From Humulus lupulus (Eukaryota > Streptophyta > Magnoliopsida > Rosales > Cannabaceae): a DNA stretch of 64,000 bases. Numbering within the stretch: position 1 is the first letter of the stretch; each line of letters starts with the position of its first letter. Made by a program: the position numbers and the translations under genes. The stretch is from positions 32,456,107-32,520,106 of the forward strand of contig NC_084802.1 of the NCBI RefSeq assembly GCF_963169125.1, read 5' to 3'. Shown one piece after another: positions 23,777-34,457 of this stretch. The notes beneath the pieces are model-generated. The model was not told the DNA's origin. It was given only the letters and a program-made list of their open reading frames with translations, and made no database searches.

Positions 23777-24589
23777 TCATCGACCCTCGGGGTCGGTCTG
23801 GCATTAATGCTCTTTGAGTCATTCAATGCTGATAGTCGATTAGATCTCATCTTTGACGGTTTGCGTGATACACACTAAGACCGTTCTGACTAATGAGTCA
23901 GTGCAACGTGACTAGTGCCCAGTACCACTGCCGAACCTGACTAATGAGTCACAGCTTCACAGTTGATACTAACACCTTTGCCAATTCTGACTAATTAGTC
24001 AGTACCATGCACGAGTAAGCAATGCTATCAATGTGTATCATATGCCAATTATCCAAGAACAGGGCATTCAGCATGCTTACTAAACAGTTGCTAGCATAAT
24101 TATGATCATGCATAAACTCAGAGACTCAAGCTCTGACCAATCTCATATTCATCATTCATGGCATGCCCTAATCACATGTTTCTCGTGCATCACATGCATC
24201 ACACTTAATCATCCAGCATGCCTCGACAATAATCATATACAAATGGGCAAGATTGCCAAGCATTCATTATGCTATCAATGTTTACATTTAAACATTCAAC
24301 ATGCATCAATCATAACCATGCATGTCACACATGGGGTGCAGTTTTCTTACCTTTGGTCCAAGCACAGGTTACCAACAAATGAGCCACAAGCACGATCCTG
24401 ATCCAAGCCTCTAGTGTAAACCTAGTCACAACCACAAATTGTGATCCAATGAGTTCAAGTTCTAAAACCAACCCTTGAACTAAAACTTAGCCTCCAAGAC
24501 ATCAATCCTCACTAATCCGGGTAGTAGGAATGATCCTGAGGCCCAAAACCATGTTTCCGGGGTCAAAATGAGCAAACGGGGTGAAAACA

Positions 24590-24740
24590 GGGCAAGGGCT
24601 GCGGCCCTAGCACCTTGGGCCACGGCCCCCAGGGTTCTCTGAGGCTAGGGCCGCGGCGCCCAGCAAGGCCAAATCCTGACACCTGCTTCTTCGAGCAAGG
24701 CCCGCGGCGCCCAAGAACAGGGCCGCGGCCCAACTTCGGG
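24590..24740. other. GC-rich dyad island with perfect palindrome
   Basis: Includes the 12-bp palindrome gggccgcggccc at 24720-24731 and several ggccgcggcgccc variants. It lies about 0.89-1.04 kb from the LTR start. Confidence 0.75.
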
Positions 24741-25631
24741 GCAGCCATTTTTCCTTCGTTTTAACCTTTTAAAACCTCCCAAAAACATGTCTAAACATTC
24801 CCAAATCATTAAATCAAAGTTCCCAAACTCCCCAATGGTCCAAAACCACCAAAACCCAAGGTTCAAACAAACTAAAAACTCAACGATTCACAAAGTCCAA
24901 TTCAAGCTTAAAAACTTTTAAAAACTTAAAACTTAAACTTGAATTACCTCCGATTGAGTTTTTTCCAACTAAATCCTCCGGCTAATAAGCTTCTAATCTT
25001 CCTTAGGATTGCTATGCCTCTATCCTCGCTTGATTCCGAGTCCTAGAACTCAAGTTATCTTCGAAAATGGGATCGGGAACGAAAAAGGAACTTTAGGGAG
25101 AGAGAACGTACATAACGTTTCTTTTCTTTCTTAAAAGGTTACTTCAAGCTTAAGTAGCTTCCAATAAAACCTAATGCTCGGGGTCCCGAAAACACCCCCG
25201 GGGACATTATAGTCAAAACTTCCAGAATTTCCCCCTGGTCTTACTAACTCTCAATTTATCACCAAATGTTAATTCCCATTACCCAATAACCCGGTAATGC
25301 TCTAAATACCCCTTGACTTACTCCAAGTCAAGCTTAAATCCCGTTGTGACTTTCCCACTAGCTTACCTCCTAGGATCATCTTGTGCTGGGTAACCCTGGC
25401 ATAACCAGATAATAACAAAGCACCACGCCCATTTCACATATATGCCAAAAATGCCCGAAATGGCCAAAATATAAAAATCACCCAATTGATCACAAATGGG
25501 TTCACATGCATATTTAATACACCTAAGCATGCATATTATCATTAAATAGCATAATAAAGAAATTATGGCCCTCCCGGCCTCCTAATCAAGGTCCTAGACC
25601 TTATTAGGAAATTTGGGGCATTACATATATG

Positions 25632-26436
25632 TTTCGATAGGATGCCTGAATTTGGTGGGAATTTATATCCCATACTAGAAACATCAATGCCCTGAGTTGG
25701 GAAGAGTTTCAGACTCTGTTTAATGAGAAGTACTACGATGGTGCCATCAGGGCCACTAAAGCTGAAGAGTTTATCATATTACTTCAGGGGAGTTTATCAT
25801 TGACTGAGTATGCCCTGAAGTTTGATAGATTGGCAAAGTTTGATAGATTGGCAAAGTTTTCCATGGAGTTGGTGCCTACTGATAGAACCAGAAGGGAGAG
25901 GTTTCTCCAGGGGCTACAACCTATATTAGTCTGAGACGTTCATATTACCACTGTGGCAGGGGTTGCTACCTATGCACAGGTGGTGGAGAAGGCGCTCACA
26001 GCTGAGAGTGCAGAGAATAAGATATGGCGGGATAATGCAGCCAGAAAATAGTTTAGGAGGAAAGGTCCTCCATTTGTGGGTTCTGGTAGGGGTGGAGGCC
26101 CCAGTGATCCGAAGAGGAAGGTTCCTGACACCTTCCTAGCTCTAGGTCTTGACAGGCGACCGTGTGGTGTTTCAATGGGTCATCAAGGTGGCAGTGAGGC
26201 TTGGAAGACTTATCCAGAGTGCCATAGGTGCAAGAGGCGCCATTTGGGAGAATGTAGGGCAAAGGCCTGCTTCTTATGTGGAGCAGTGGGTCATTTTAAG
26301 AAAGATTGCCCTAAGGCAAGAAAGGAAGAACCCAGAAAAGTGGACAGCTCAGCCCCAGCTCGAGTGTTTGCATTGACACAAGCAGAAGCTGAGGCTTCAC
26401 CCTCAGTAGTTACAATCTGGAACCCCTTATACTGCT
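25632..26436 (+). pseudogene. Tekay-like gag, 5'-truncated
   Basis: Begins in mid-domain (IWWEFISHTRNINALSWEEF, FNEKYYDGAIRATKAEEF). It continues through SLTEYALKFDRLAKF, with a small local duplication of the LAKFDR segment near 25820-25855, and VPTDRTRRERFLQGLQP. Zinc-binding motifs are CHRCKRRHLGEC and CFLCGAVGHFKKDC (about 26266-26307). Stops (A*IWW near 25648, LV*DVH near 25933, K*FRRK near 26050) and a frameshift before the protease break it. Confidence 0.9.
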
Positions 26437-26862
26437 TTGATTGATTCTGGTGCTACACATTCTTTTATTGCTAGTAGAATTATTGATGGACTGTGCACAC
26501 CATGTGATTATTATGCCGTGGGGTTCGGGACCTTATTACCCACTGGGGAGTTAGTAGTATCTAGGAGATGGATCAGATCTTTGCCAGTGACAGTGGAGGG
26601 CAGAGAGTTGTCAGTGGATTTGATAGAGTTAGTTATGATTGACTTTGACATGATTTTGGGTATGGATTGGTTAGTGAAGTATTGGGCAACCATAGATTGC
26701 AAAAGGAAGATGGTCACCTTTGAGCCTGAAGGTGAGGATCCTTTTGTGTTTGTTGGCATTGTGCATGGACCCCGCATACCTATGATTTCTGTTTTGAGGG
26801 CTAGAGATCTATTGCAAGGAGGTTGCATAGGATTCTTAGCCAGTGTGATTGACACCACTTAG
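26437..26862 (+). pseudogene. Tekay-like aspartic protease
   Basis: Catalytic motif LIDSGATHSF near the start, then VDLIELVMIDFDMILGMDWL and CKRKMVTF, typical of the RVP_2-like protease of plant chromoviruses. It ends in a stop after VIDTT at 26862 (VMPVRPEE continues after it). Processes the polyprotein when intact. Confidence 0.9.
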
Positions 26863-27370
26863 GTCATGCCAGTGAGACCAGAAGAGACCAGAATAGTCTG
26901 TGAATTCCTGGATGTGTTTCCAGAAGATTTACCAGGATTGCCACCGCACAAAGAGATTGAATTTATGATAGAATTGGCACCAGGGACAGAGCCAGTGTCT
27001 AGAGCACCTTACTGAATGGCCCCAGATGAGTTAAAAGAATTGAAAGTATAGTTGCAAGAGTTGTTGGATTTGAGTTTTATCAGACCTAGTTTCTCACCTT
27101 GGGGTGCGCCAGTTCTGTTTGTAAAGAAGAAGGATGGTTCTCTGAGGATGTGCATTGAATACATATAACTGAATAAGCTAAAAATTAAGAACAAGTATCC
27201 TCTACCAGGGATAGATGATCTGTTTGATCAGTTGCAAGTTAAAAGGGTATTCTCAAAGATAGACCTTCGTTCTGATTATCATCAGTTGAGGTTCAAGGAG
27301 GGAGACATATCAAAGACTGCTTTTCACACTAGATATGTGCATTATGAGTTCTTAGTCATGTCCTTTGGAT

Positions 27371-27375
27371 TGACT
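27371..27375 (+). repeat. Target-site duplication TGACT (left copy)
   Basis: Exact match to 29539-29543, flanking the solo LTR. Confidence 0.93.
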
Positions 27376-27409
27376 TGCAGAGTCCCAAAACTTTACTTAG
27401 CTAGTTAGA

Positions 27410-27410
<1 letters not shown>

Positions 27411-27484
<74 letters not shown>
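27411..27484. repeat. (TAG)n microsatellite
   Basis: About 24 perfect TAG/GTA triplets near the LTR start. Confidence 0.97.
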
Positions 27485-27977
27485 CTAATAGTAGTTATAG
27501 TATGATAGTTACTGTGGTTATTGGTTCAAGTCGGGACTTAGTTGAACACTCGTAGCAACACTTATAGATTTTATAAGTTTAACCCATAGTTTAAGAATAT
27601 TAATTATAACATAAGGTTTGATTAATATAGCTGATTATAAAGATGTCATTTATTATACTATAAGGTTTAGATAGAATTAATAAGATCATGACACTTGTCG
27701 TGTGCATGTTTATTTAAGGATTTAATTATAGTTTAAATAAAAGAAAGTTCTAGAAACTCTAGAATCTTCCAAGACCATTAAGAGCATGACACTTGTCACA
27801 ATCTTGTTTATTTGAGGATTTAAGCATTTTAAGTTGATAATTCAAAAATAGAAGTTTCTAGAAGCTCTAAACCCTTCCAGAAGTTGCTGGAATCACGTAT
27901 TACTCAGTCAAACCTAATTAATCAATTCAAATTATGCTGAAAAAGTGCAATTACATGTTTAATATATTCACGTATGG

Positions 27978-28117
27978 CAATATATCGCAGCAGAGGGGCC
28001 GATATATCGCCTACAGAAGATACGAAAAACACATCGACTTTGCACGAACGATCGAACCAGCCTCGGGAATACTGGGAGAGGCGATATATCGCCTATAGGG
28101 GGCGATATATCGGCCCC
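27978..28117. other. Palindromic GCGATATATCGC island
   Basis: ggggccgatatatcgcc at 27995-28011 and its exact reverse complement at 28101-28117 flank a perfect 14-bp palindrome, ggcgatatatcgcc, at 28080-28093. A further partial copy lies at 27978-27988. Confidence 0.9.
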
Positions 28118-28298
28118 ACCTATGTATTTTTGAAAGTTCGGTTTTTCAATTTTAAAAATAGCCTTAACCTCTTGACTTGCCTCTGAACATTTTTGACCGA
28201 GTCTTAAGCACCTGTTGCACGAATATTCAAATATTTTTCAATTAATATTCATTATTTTATTCAAGCTAAAAGGATGTAGTTTCACTCATTGAACTCTA

Positions 28299-28316
28299 TA
28301 AATAAGACCTAGTACC
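28299..28316 (+). promoter_or_regulatory. Candidate TATA box of the solo LTR
   Basis: ctctataaataagacct, the best TATA match in this LTR. It lies downstream of the palindrome island, so either the island is upstream of the start site here or this is not the promoter. Unproven. Confidence 0.35.
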
Positions 28317-29538
28317 CAGTCATTTTTCTCATTCTTCAAGCTATGTTCAGAGCCTTCAAGCTGCTAGGGTTACTATAGAGTGATAAACACTTGGGTTGGG
28401 ATAAAAGCTTTATCATCTTAAGCTTTATAAACACTTGGGAAGTGAGATATAGAGTGTGCTTTCAATATCAAGGTGTAGATCGGTTCTAGTACATCCAAAG
28501 GTATTCCTATTCTTAAGTTCATGTCTGATTAATTCTTTAGTTTTCCTTAGTTTTCTTTACTTAAATCCTAACTCGTTGTTTTCAATTCTTGGTTAGGTAT
28601 TTAAGTTCTTTGAACTTAAGGTTTCTTTTTGGTAAGCTTCTTCTTGGTGGTTTAGTTCTCTTCTTTATCATCTCTTTTCTTTAGAAATACTCACATTTTT
28701 ATTGTTGGTTTTAGGAGTGTTCCAAATCCCGTCATTGTTCTCAAATATCCCGGTATTGGTAATGAAAATAGGATAGATTTTGTATGCTTTTATGTATTGA
28801 TAAGTTTATGCTATGATATATGTATGATATGTTTTTAGTTTTTAAGTATATGTTTTGTTTAGATAACAAGCATATAATTTGTTTAGATAACAAACATATA
28901 ATTTGTTTAGATAACAAGTCCCAATAATATATTCCTTGGGCATATGATTGTTTAAATAATGAGCCCCATAAATTTATATGACTTGTTTAGATAACTAAGC
29001 CCCGTAAATTTATGGGCATATGATTGCCTAGCTAGCATGCCCCAAGAAGTATGATGGCCATTATAATACATGTTTTTTTTTATAGTCATATATTTTGTAG
29101 TCTTATGTTCATGTTTGTGTTTGTGTTATTTGTGCTAGTAAATTTTCCTTGCTGGGCATCAGGCTCACTCCTTTATTTTTATGTATGCAGGAAAATAGTT
29201 ATGGCGGCGGAAGGATTCTTGGTAGCTTGGTTTGTGTATTAAGGCTGAAGGGATTCGATGGATTGCGTGACGATTCGAGGACGACATTATTTTTAGTCTC
29301 TTTAAATTATGTTTTTATGTATTTTCCGCATTTAGCTTTGTAAACAATTTCCTTTAGTTTAAAGTTATGTTTTATTTTAAAACAATGGGATCCCATACCG
29401 CTCATTTATGTATTTCAATATTTACTTTGGAGTTTTTAATAAAGTTATGAATATTCCTTATGTATGTTTTCTCAAAAATAGTGGCTATGTCTAGTAGTGT
29501 TAATGGTCCAAGGTCTTAGAAATAGTTGGGTCATTACA

Positions 29539-29543
29539 TGACT
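29539..29543 (+). repeat. Target-site duplication TGACT (right copy)
   Basis: Matches 27371-27375. Confidence 0.93.
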
Positions 29544-30410
29544 AATGCCCCATCCACTTTTATGGATTTAATGAACATAGTGTTCAAGGATTATCTGGAC
29601 CAGTTTGTGACCGTCTTCATCGATGATATCCTGGTTTATTCTCAGTCAGAGTCAGAACATGAGCAACATCTGAGATTGGTTCTACATAGACTAAGGGAAC
29701 ACAGATTGCTTGCAAAGTTCAAGAAATGTGAGTTCTGGTTATCTCAGGTATCTTTCCTTGGGTACATTGTCAGTAAGGAGGGGATTAAGGTGGATCCAGC
29801 CAAGATTGAGGCAGTCAAAGATTGGCCAAGGCCATAGAATGCTTCTAAGGTTAGAAGTTTCATTGGATTGGCAAGTTATTATAGAAGTTTTGTTGAAGGG
29901 TTCTCAAAGATTGCCACTTCATTGACTGAGCTGACACGCAAGAATCAGAAGTTTGTGTGGTCAGACAGGTGTGAGAACAACTTCCAGGAACTGAAGCAGA
30001 GATTGGTTACAGCTCCAGTTCTGAGTCTTCCAATGGATCAGGAGAAGTTTATGCTATACTGTGATGCTTCACATCAGGGTTTGGGCTGTATTTTGATGCA
30101 GTCAGGGAAGGTGATTGCTTATGCCTCACATCAGCTGAAGAAGTATGAATAGAGATATCCCACTCATGATTTAGAGTTGGTAGTTGTGGTCTTTGCTTTA
30201 AAGGTATGGAGGCATTACTGTTATGGGGAGAAGTGTGAGATCTACACTGACCACAAGAGCCTAAAGTACTTCTTCACATAGAAAGACTTGAACATGAGAC
30301 AAAGGCGTTGGCTGGAGTTAGTAAAAGATTATGACTGTGAGATTTTGTATCATCCAGGAAAGGCCAACGTGGCAGCTGATGCTTTAAGCTGAAAGGGTCC
30401 GGGATAGATT

Positions 30411-31661
30411 TATGGTGCGAGGCTGATAGCCAGAGAGTTAGCAAATGATATGACCAGAGCTGGTATAGAGTTGTTGGTGGGCCAGTTGGCCAATATTATG
30501 CTACAGTCTACACTGTTGGAAAGGATAAAGGAAGGTCAGTTGGGTGATCCACAGCTGATCAAGATTAGAGAGGATGTTTTGGCTGGAGCATCCAGAGATT
30601 ACACAGTGTCTGATTTGGGCTTGTTGAGATACAAGGGTCGGATATGTGTTCCGTTAGACACTGCTATGAGGCGGGAGATTCTGGATGAATCTCATACTAT
30701 ACCTTATTCTTTGCATCCAGGCACCACAAAGATGTACCAGGATGTGAGATCATTGTACTGGTGGCCTGGGATGAAGAGGGATGTAGTAGAATATGTGGCT
30801 AAGTGCTTGACATGTCAACAAATCAAGGCTGAGCATCAGAGGCCGGCAGGGTTATTGCAGCCTCTTGATATCCCAGAGTGGAAATGGGAGGACATTACGA
30901 TGGATTTCATGGTGGGATTACCCAGGACTGTTGGTCAACATGATTCAGTTTGGGTTATTGTGGATCGCTACACAAAGTCAACTCACTTCTTACCAGTGAG
31001 GACTACATATATAGTTGAACAGTACACAGATCTCTATGTGAGAGAGATCGTGTGCCTCCCGATCATGTTAGATTGGGACCCCACTTTTACTTCCAAGTTC
31101 TGGGGGAGTTTACAGAAGGCCATGGGAACACAGTTGAAGTTCAGTACTGCTTATCATCCTCAGACAGATGGACAATCTAAGAGGACGATCCATATATTAA
31201 AGGACATGTTACGAGCATGTGTACTGGACTTTGGTGGGTCTTGGAGTAAGTATCTACCTTTGGTAGAGTTTTCCTACAACAACAGTTATTAGTCTACCAT
31301 TGGAGTTGCACCTTATGAGATGTTGTATGGTAGGAAGTGCAGATCTCACATTCATTGGGATGAGACAGGAGAAAGGAGATACTTGGGTCCTGAGATAGTT
31401 TAGAGGACTAGTGAGGCCATTAAGAAGATTAAAGCTCGAATGCTTGCTTCTCAGAGTAGACAAAAAAGTTATGCAGATCCTAAGCGTATGAATGTGGAGT
31501 TCCAGGTGGGAGACTATGTTTTCCTTAGATTCTTGCCATGGAAAGGGGTGAGAAGATTTGGGAAGAAAGGCAAGTTGAGCCCTAGATTTGTAGCTCCATT
31601 TGAGATCCTGGAGAGGGTTGGTCAAGTGGCTTACAGGTTGGCCTTACCACCGGCATTGTGA
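30411..31661 (+). pseudogene. Tekay-like integrase
   Basis: Zinc-binding HHCC region ([20 protein letters not shown] and [17 protein letters not shown]), then the core ([44 protein letters not shown]), then the C-terminal region (FGKKGKLSPRFVAPFEIL, VAYRLALPP). The catalytic Glu normally found in DGQSERT is Lys here, and the second Asp region reads LDWDPTFTS where SDRDPTFTS is usual. A TAG follows NNSY near 31290 and another follows GPEIV near 31400. Confidence 0.92.
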
Positions 31662-31664
31662 GCA

Positions 31665-31925
31665 GTGCATAACATGTTTCATGTTTCAGCTCTTCGGAGG
31701 TATGTATCTGATGTGGCTCATGTTTTGAGTTACGAAGATTTGAAGCTTGAGGCAGATCTCTCCTATGAGGAACAACCAGTTCAGATACTTGACAGAAATG
31801 ACAAGGTCCTCCGGAATAAGACGATACCTTTGGTTAAGGTATTGTGGAGGAACAACAAGGTCAAAGAAGCGACCTGGGAGCTAGAGTCAGATATTCAAAA
31901 TCAGTATCTCGAGCTGTTCAGGTAA
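31665..31925 (+). pseudogene. Integrase C-terminal chromodomain
   Basis: MHNMFHVSALRRYV, then a chromodomain-like stretch VLRNKTIPLVKVLW...EATWELES ending at LELFR. It is the hallmark of chromoviruses, where it is thought to steer integration to particular chromatin. A stop (TGA, 31659-31661) just before it separates it from the integrase. The polypurine tract follows 22 bp after its own stop codon. Confidence 0.88.
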
Positions 31926-31947
31926 ATTTTGAGGACAGAATTTTTGT

Positions 31948-31957
31948 AAGGAGGGGA
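31948..31957 (+). other. Polypurine tract
   Basis: aaggagggga, four bases before the 3' LTR. The same tract occurs before the LTR at 59554. Confidence 0.9.
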
Positions 31958-32944
31958 TAGTTGTAATGGCCCAAAATCCCTAATGAGGTTTAATGGTTGG
32001 ATTGGTAGGCCGGGAGGGCCATATTTGATTTATTATGCCATTAAATGTTTATGTGCATGTTTATGTGAATTATATTATAATATGATGTTAAATGCATGCA
32101 TGTGGGTCCATATTTCATGATAGGGGCATTTTGGTAATTTGGCCCGTTGGGGGGCGTAGTTGTGTATTTTCATCATGTTGGTGAATTATTTATGAGGCCA
32201 CATTATAATGTGGATTTGTTCGAGCCATTCGGCATGAGACGATCTTTGAGTGCAAGTTAGCGGTTTGGTCATAACAGGGTTAATTTCGGGGCTCGGGGTG
32301 AGTCTCAGGGTAATTTGATGATTAGAATATTACCAGGAATTAAAGAGTAATGGGATATGATTTATTGGTATTTGAGAATATTTGGAATAACAGGAATTGG
32401 AGAGCGTTAATTAAGATTAACGAGATAGGCAGGAAATGACGATTTTGCCCTTGGAGGCTGTTTAGGGTTTTAATTAAGCTTAGGGGCAATATGTTCTTTT
32501 CACCCTAAGGATAGATATAACCATTGAAGGCTGTAGAAACCTTCCAAAACAGAGCATTCAACTTTTTTCTCCCGTACACCATTTTCTTCTCCTTTTCTCC
32601 TTCGATTTTTTAGCTTAATTTGAGGAACCAAGCTAAGGAAGTGGACCTTGAGGGCTTAGGGTTGTGTTCCACCATTGAAGAGGGTTCTATACTGAGCTTG
32701 AGGTAAGGTTCTAGCCATTAAAACTATGGTTTTATACTCTGTTTTCATTTTGGTTTTTAGCTTGGATTTCAAGGTTGATATTGAGGATTGATGGGAGTTT
32801 TTGGCAAGGGTTGTTTGGGTTATGATGCCTAAGACTTGTGTAAATGGTATTTGGGTTCATTTGGGAGTTTGAATGAGGTTTGGAAGCTTGTTTTTAAGGT
32901 TGGAAATGGAGCAATTGAAGGAGGGAAAAATGAGGTCAGTTCCG

Positions 32945-33055
32945 CCTGGTCTTAGCGCTACAACGCCTAAAGGAGGGCGCTACAGCGCTAGCCAAGGAAA
33001 AACTCCCCTGCTTGTAGCGCTGGGGCGCTAGGGGACAGCACTGTAGCGCTACCTT
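32945..33055. other. Dyad island of AGCGCT motifs
   Basis: Five to six near-palindromic AGCGCTACAGCGCT and AGCGCTGGGGCGCT variants in 110 bp, about 0.98-1.09 kb from the LTR start. The same motif occurs at 19845-19910. Confidence 0.8.
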
Positions 33056-33757
33056 GCTTTTCCATATTCCTGTTTTGGGCACTTTTGAGGGTTTTTGGCT
33101 TGAGGTTTCAATTCCTAAGGCTTGGGATCGAATCTGCTCACCATTTGGGTACGATTCGGGGTCCCGAGAGTGAGGTTTAGGACATGAACCTTTCATTTCT
33201 TATTATCATTGATGGAAGTTATATTTGGTTATGACTAGGTGACCATTAAGGAATCAAAGGGTCGATCAGTCTCAAGGGTCGTTCTTTTACTATTTCTCAC
33301 TCGAACCAGAGGTAAGAAAACTGCACCCCATATGTGACATGCATGGTTATTAATGAGGCATGTTGAGTGTATAAATGTGGATATTGACTGCATATCAAAT
33401 GCCTAGCAAATCTTGCTTACTTGTGAATGGCACTGACTTATTAGTCAGAATCGGTAATGGTGTCAGTATTAACTGTGAAGCTGTGACTTACTTGTCAAGT
33501 TCGATAGTAGTATTGAGCACTGGTCGTATGGTATTGGCTTAAGAGTCAAGAACGATTTTAGCATGTTTAACGCAAGTCGAAAATATTAGATCTAATCGAC
33601 ATAAGCATTATCATCCTGAGCATGAAATGCTTGACCGATCTTAAGTTCGATGAAAAACAAAAGCGCTTGTCTAGTCTAATGGCTAGTCACTTAGAGCTAG
33701 GGCCAGAAGGCCTAGGTGATTGCATCGTCACATGGCTAAGGATGCGGAGCCCATGTT

Positions 33758-33868
33758 AGTGACTCACTCAGTAGTCACTCATCTAGTTTAAACTAGTGAC
33801 TTACTCATCAGTCACCCATCTGGTTTAAGTTGGTGACTTACTCATCAGTCACTCATCTGATTAGGGCT
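33758..33868. repeat. 37-bp tandem repeat, three copies
   Basis: Copies start at 33758, 33795 and 33832. Each has GTGACTTACTCATCAGTCAC, itself a dyad with GTGACT/AGTCAC arms. Confidence 0.88.
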
Positions 33869-34457
33869 ACACGCCCCATCATGATTATCAGAATCTCGAT
33901 ATTATCTGATTAGGGCTACAAGCCCCAACAAGGTTACCAAAACCTTGAAGTGATATTCACTCATCTGTTTAGGGATATAAGCTCTGTATGATTATCATAA
34001 TCATCATCTGATATTAAATACATGCAGTAATGAGTTTTCTTGCTGAGCTTTGGCTCACGGGTGCTATGTGGTGCAGGTAAAGGGAAAGAAAAGCTCACCC
34101 AGCATTGAGGGGAGAGCTTAGGAGACGATGTGTACATATGCAGCCGCTTGACCACCACGGCCAAGGAGTTTCTCAGAGGAACTAGGGGTTAACCCTATTT
34201 TTGCCACTTAGGTCGGCGAGTTGTAATTTTTACACTGTAATGACCATTTTGTATTTTAAATAACTTGTAAACGATTTTATGAGCCCATGTACAATTTTAT
34301 GTTTTAAATAAAATATATCATTTCCTTTTGATTGAAAATTTTCACCTTAGCCTATTAATAACACCTAGATGCACATTTATAACCAAATGACTCGATTAGC
34401 GAGTTAAGCACAATTCAAAGTTCATAGTAACGGTCTTGGAGTAACCAAGGCGTTATA

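Larger units (their letters stand above)
22732..25625 (-). repeat. 5' LTR of the minus-strand Tekay-like element (2,894 bp)
   Basis: On the minus strand begins TGTAATGCCCC at 25625 and ends GGGGCGTTACA at 22732, immediately followed by the primer-binding site. It contains, in minus order, the GC island (24740-24590), the splice-donor-like gaggtaagaaaactgc (near 24350), a four-copy 89-bp tandem array and the conserved cttcggctca block (near 23115). No gene inside. Confidence 0.93.
27376..29538 (+). mobile_element. Solo LTR in RT (2,163 bp)
   Basis: Starts TGCAGAGTCCC and ends GGGTCATTACA between exact TGACT duplications. It holds a (TAG)n microsatellite, a GC/AT palindrome island (27978-28117), a probable transcription-start region near 28300 (ctctataaataagacc), and a diverged form of the ttgctgggcatcaggctca block at 29148. 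It is more diverged from the other LTRs than they are from one another. Short ORFs inside are not supported as genes. Confidence 0.92.
26863..30410 (+). pseudogene. Tekay-like reverse transcriptase and RNase H (interrupted by a solo LTR at 27376-29538)
   Basis: RT begins with CEFLDVFPEDLPGLPPHKEI and continues with [34 protein letters not shown] and MSFGLT. After the LTR insertion it continues [11 protein letters not shown] and [14 protein letters not shown], the catalytic box. RNase H has [46 protein letters not shown] and ADALS. In-frame stops occur at conserved Arg/Gln positions (PY*MAPDEL, KV*LQELL, FT*KDLN, ALS*KG), which suggests C-to-T decay. Removing the LTR and one TGACT restores GLTNAPSTF. 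Confidence 0.93.
25626..34457 (+). mobile_element. Chromodomain Ty3/gypsy element (Tekay/Del-like), 5'-truncated
   Basis: Gag (partial), protease, RT, RNase H, integrase and chromodomain in order, then a polypurine tract and a 3' LTR at 31962-34457. The start is cut by the minus-strand LTR that ends at 25625. A solo LTR sits in the RT (27376-29538). The right end interrupts copia B between GYT and the YTQKEGVDYEETF motif; the matching left end was not found. Confidence 0.9.
31962..34457 (+). repeat. 3' LTR of the chromodomain element (2,496 bp)
   Basis: Begins TGTAATGGCCC after the polypurine tract and ends AAGGCGTTATA, where the usual terminal CA is changed to TA. Copia B sequence (gttacacacag) follows. 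Landmarks: GC island at 32945-33055 (tagcgct repeats), gaggtaagaaaactgcacc near 33310, a 37-bp triplicate, and the conserved ttgctgagctttggctca block near 34040. Confidence 0.92.
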
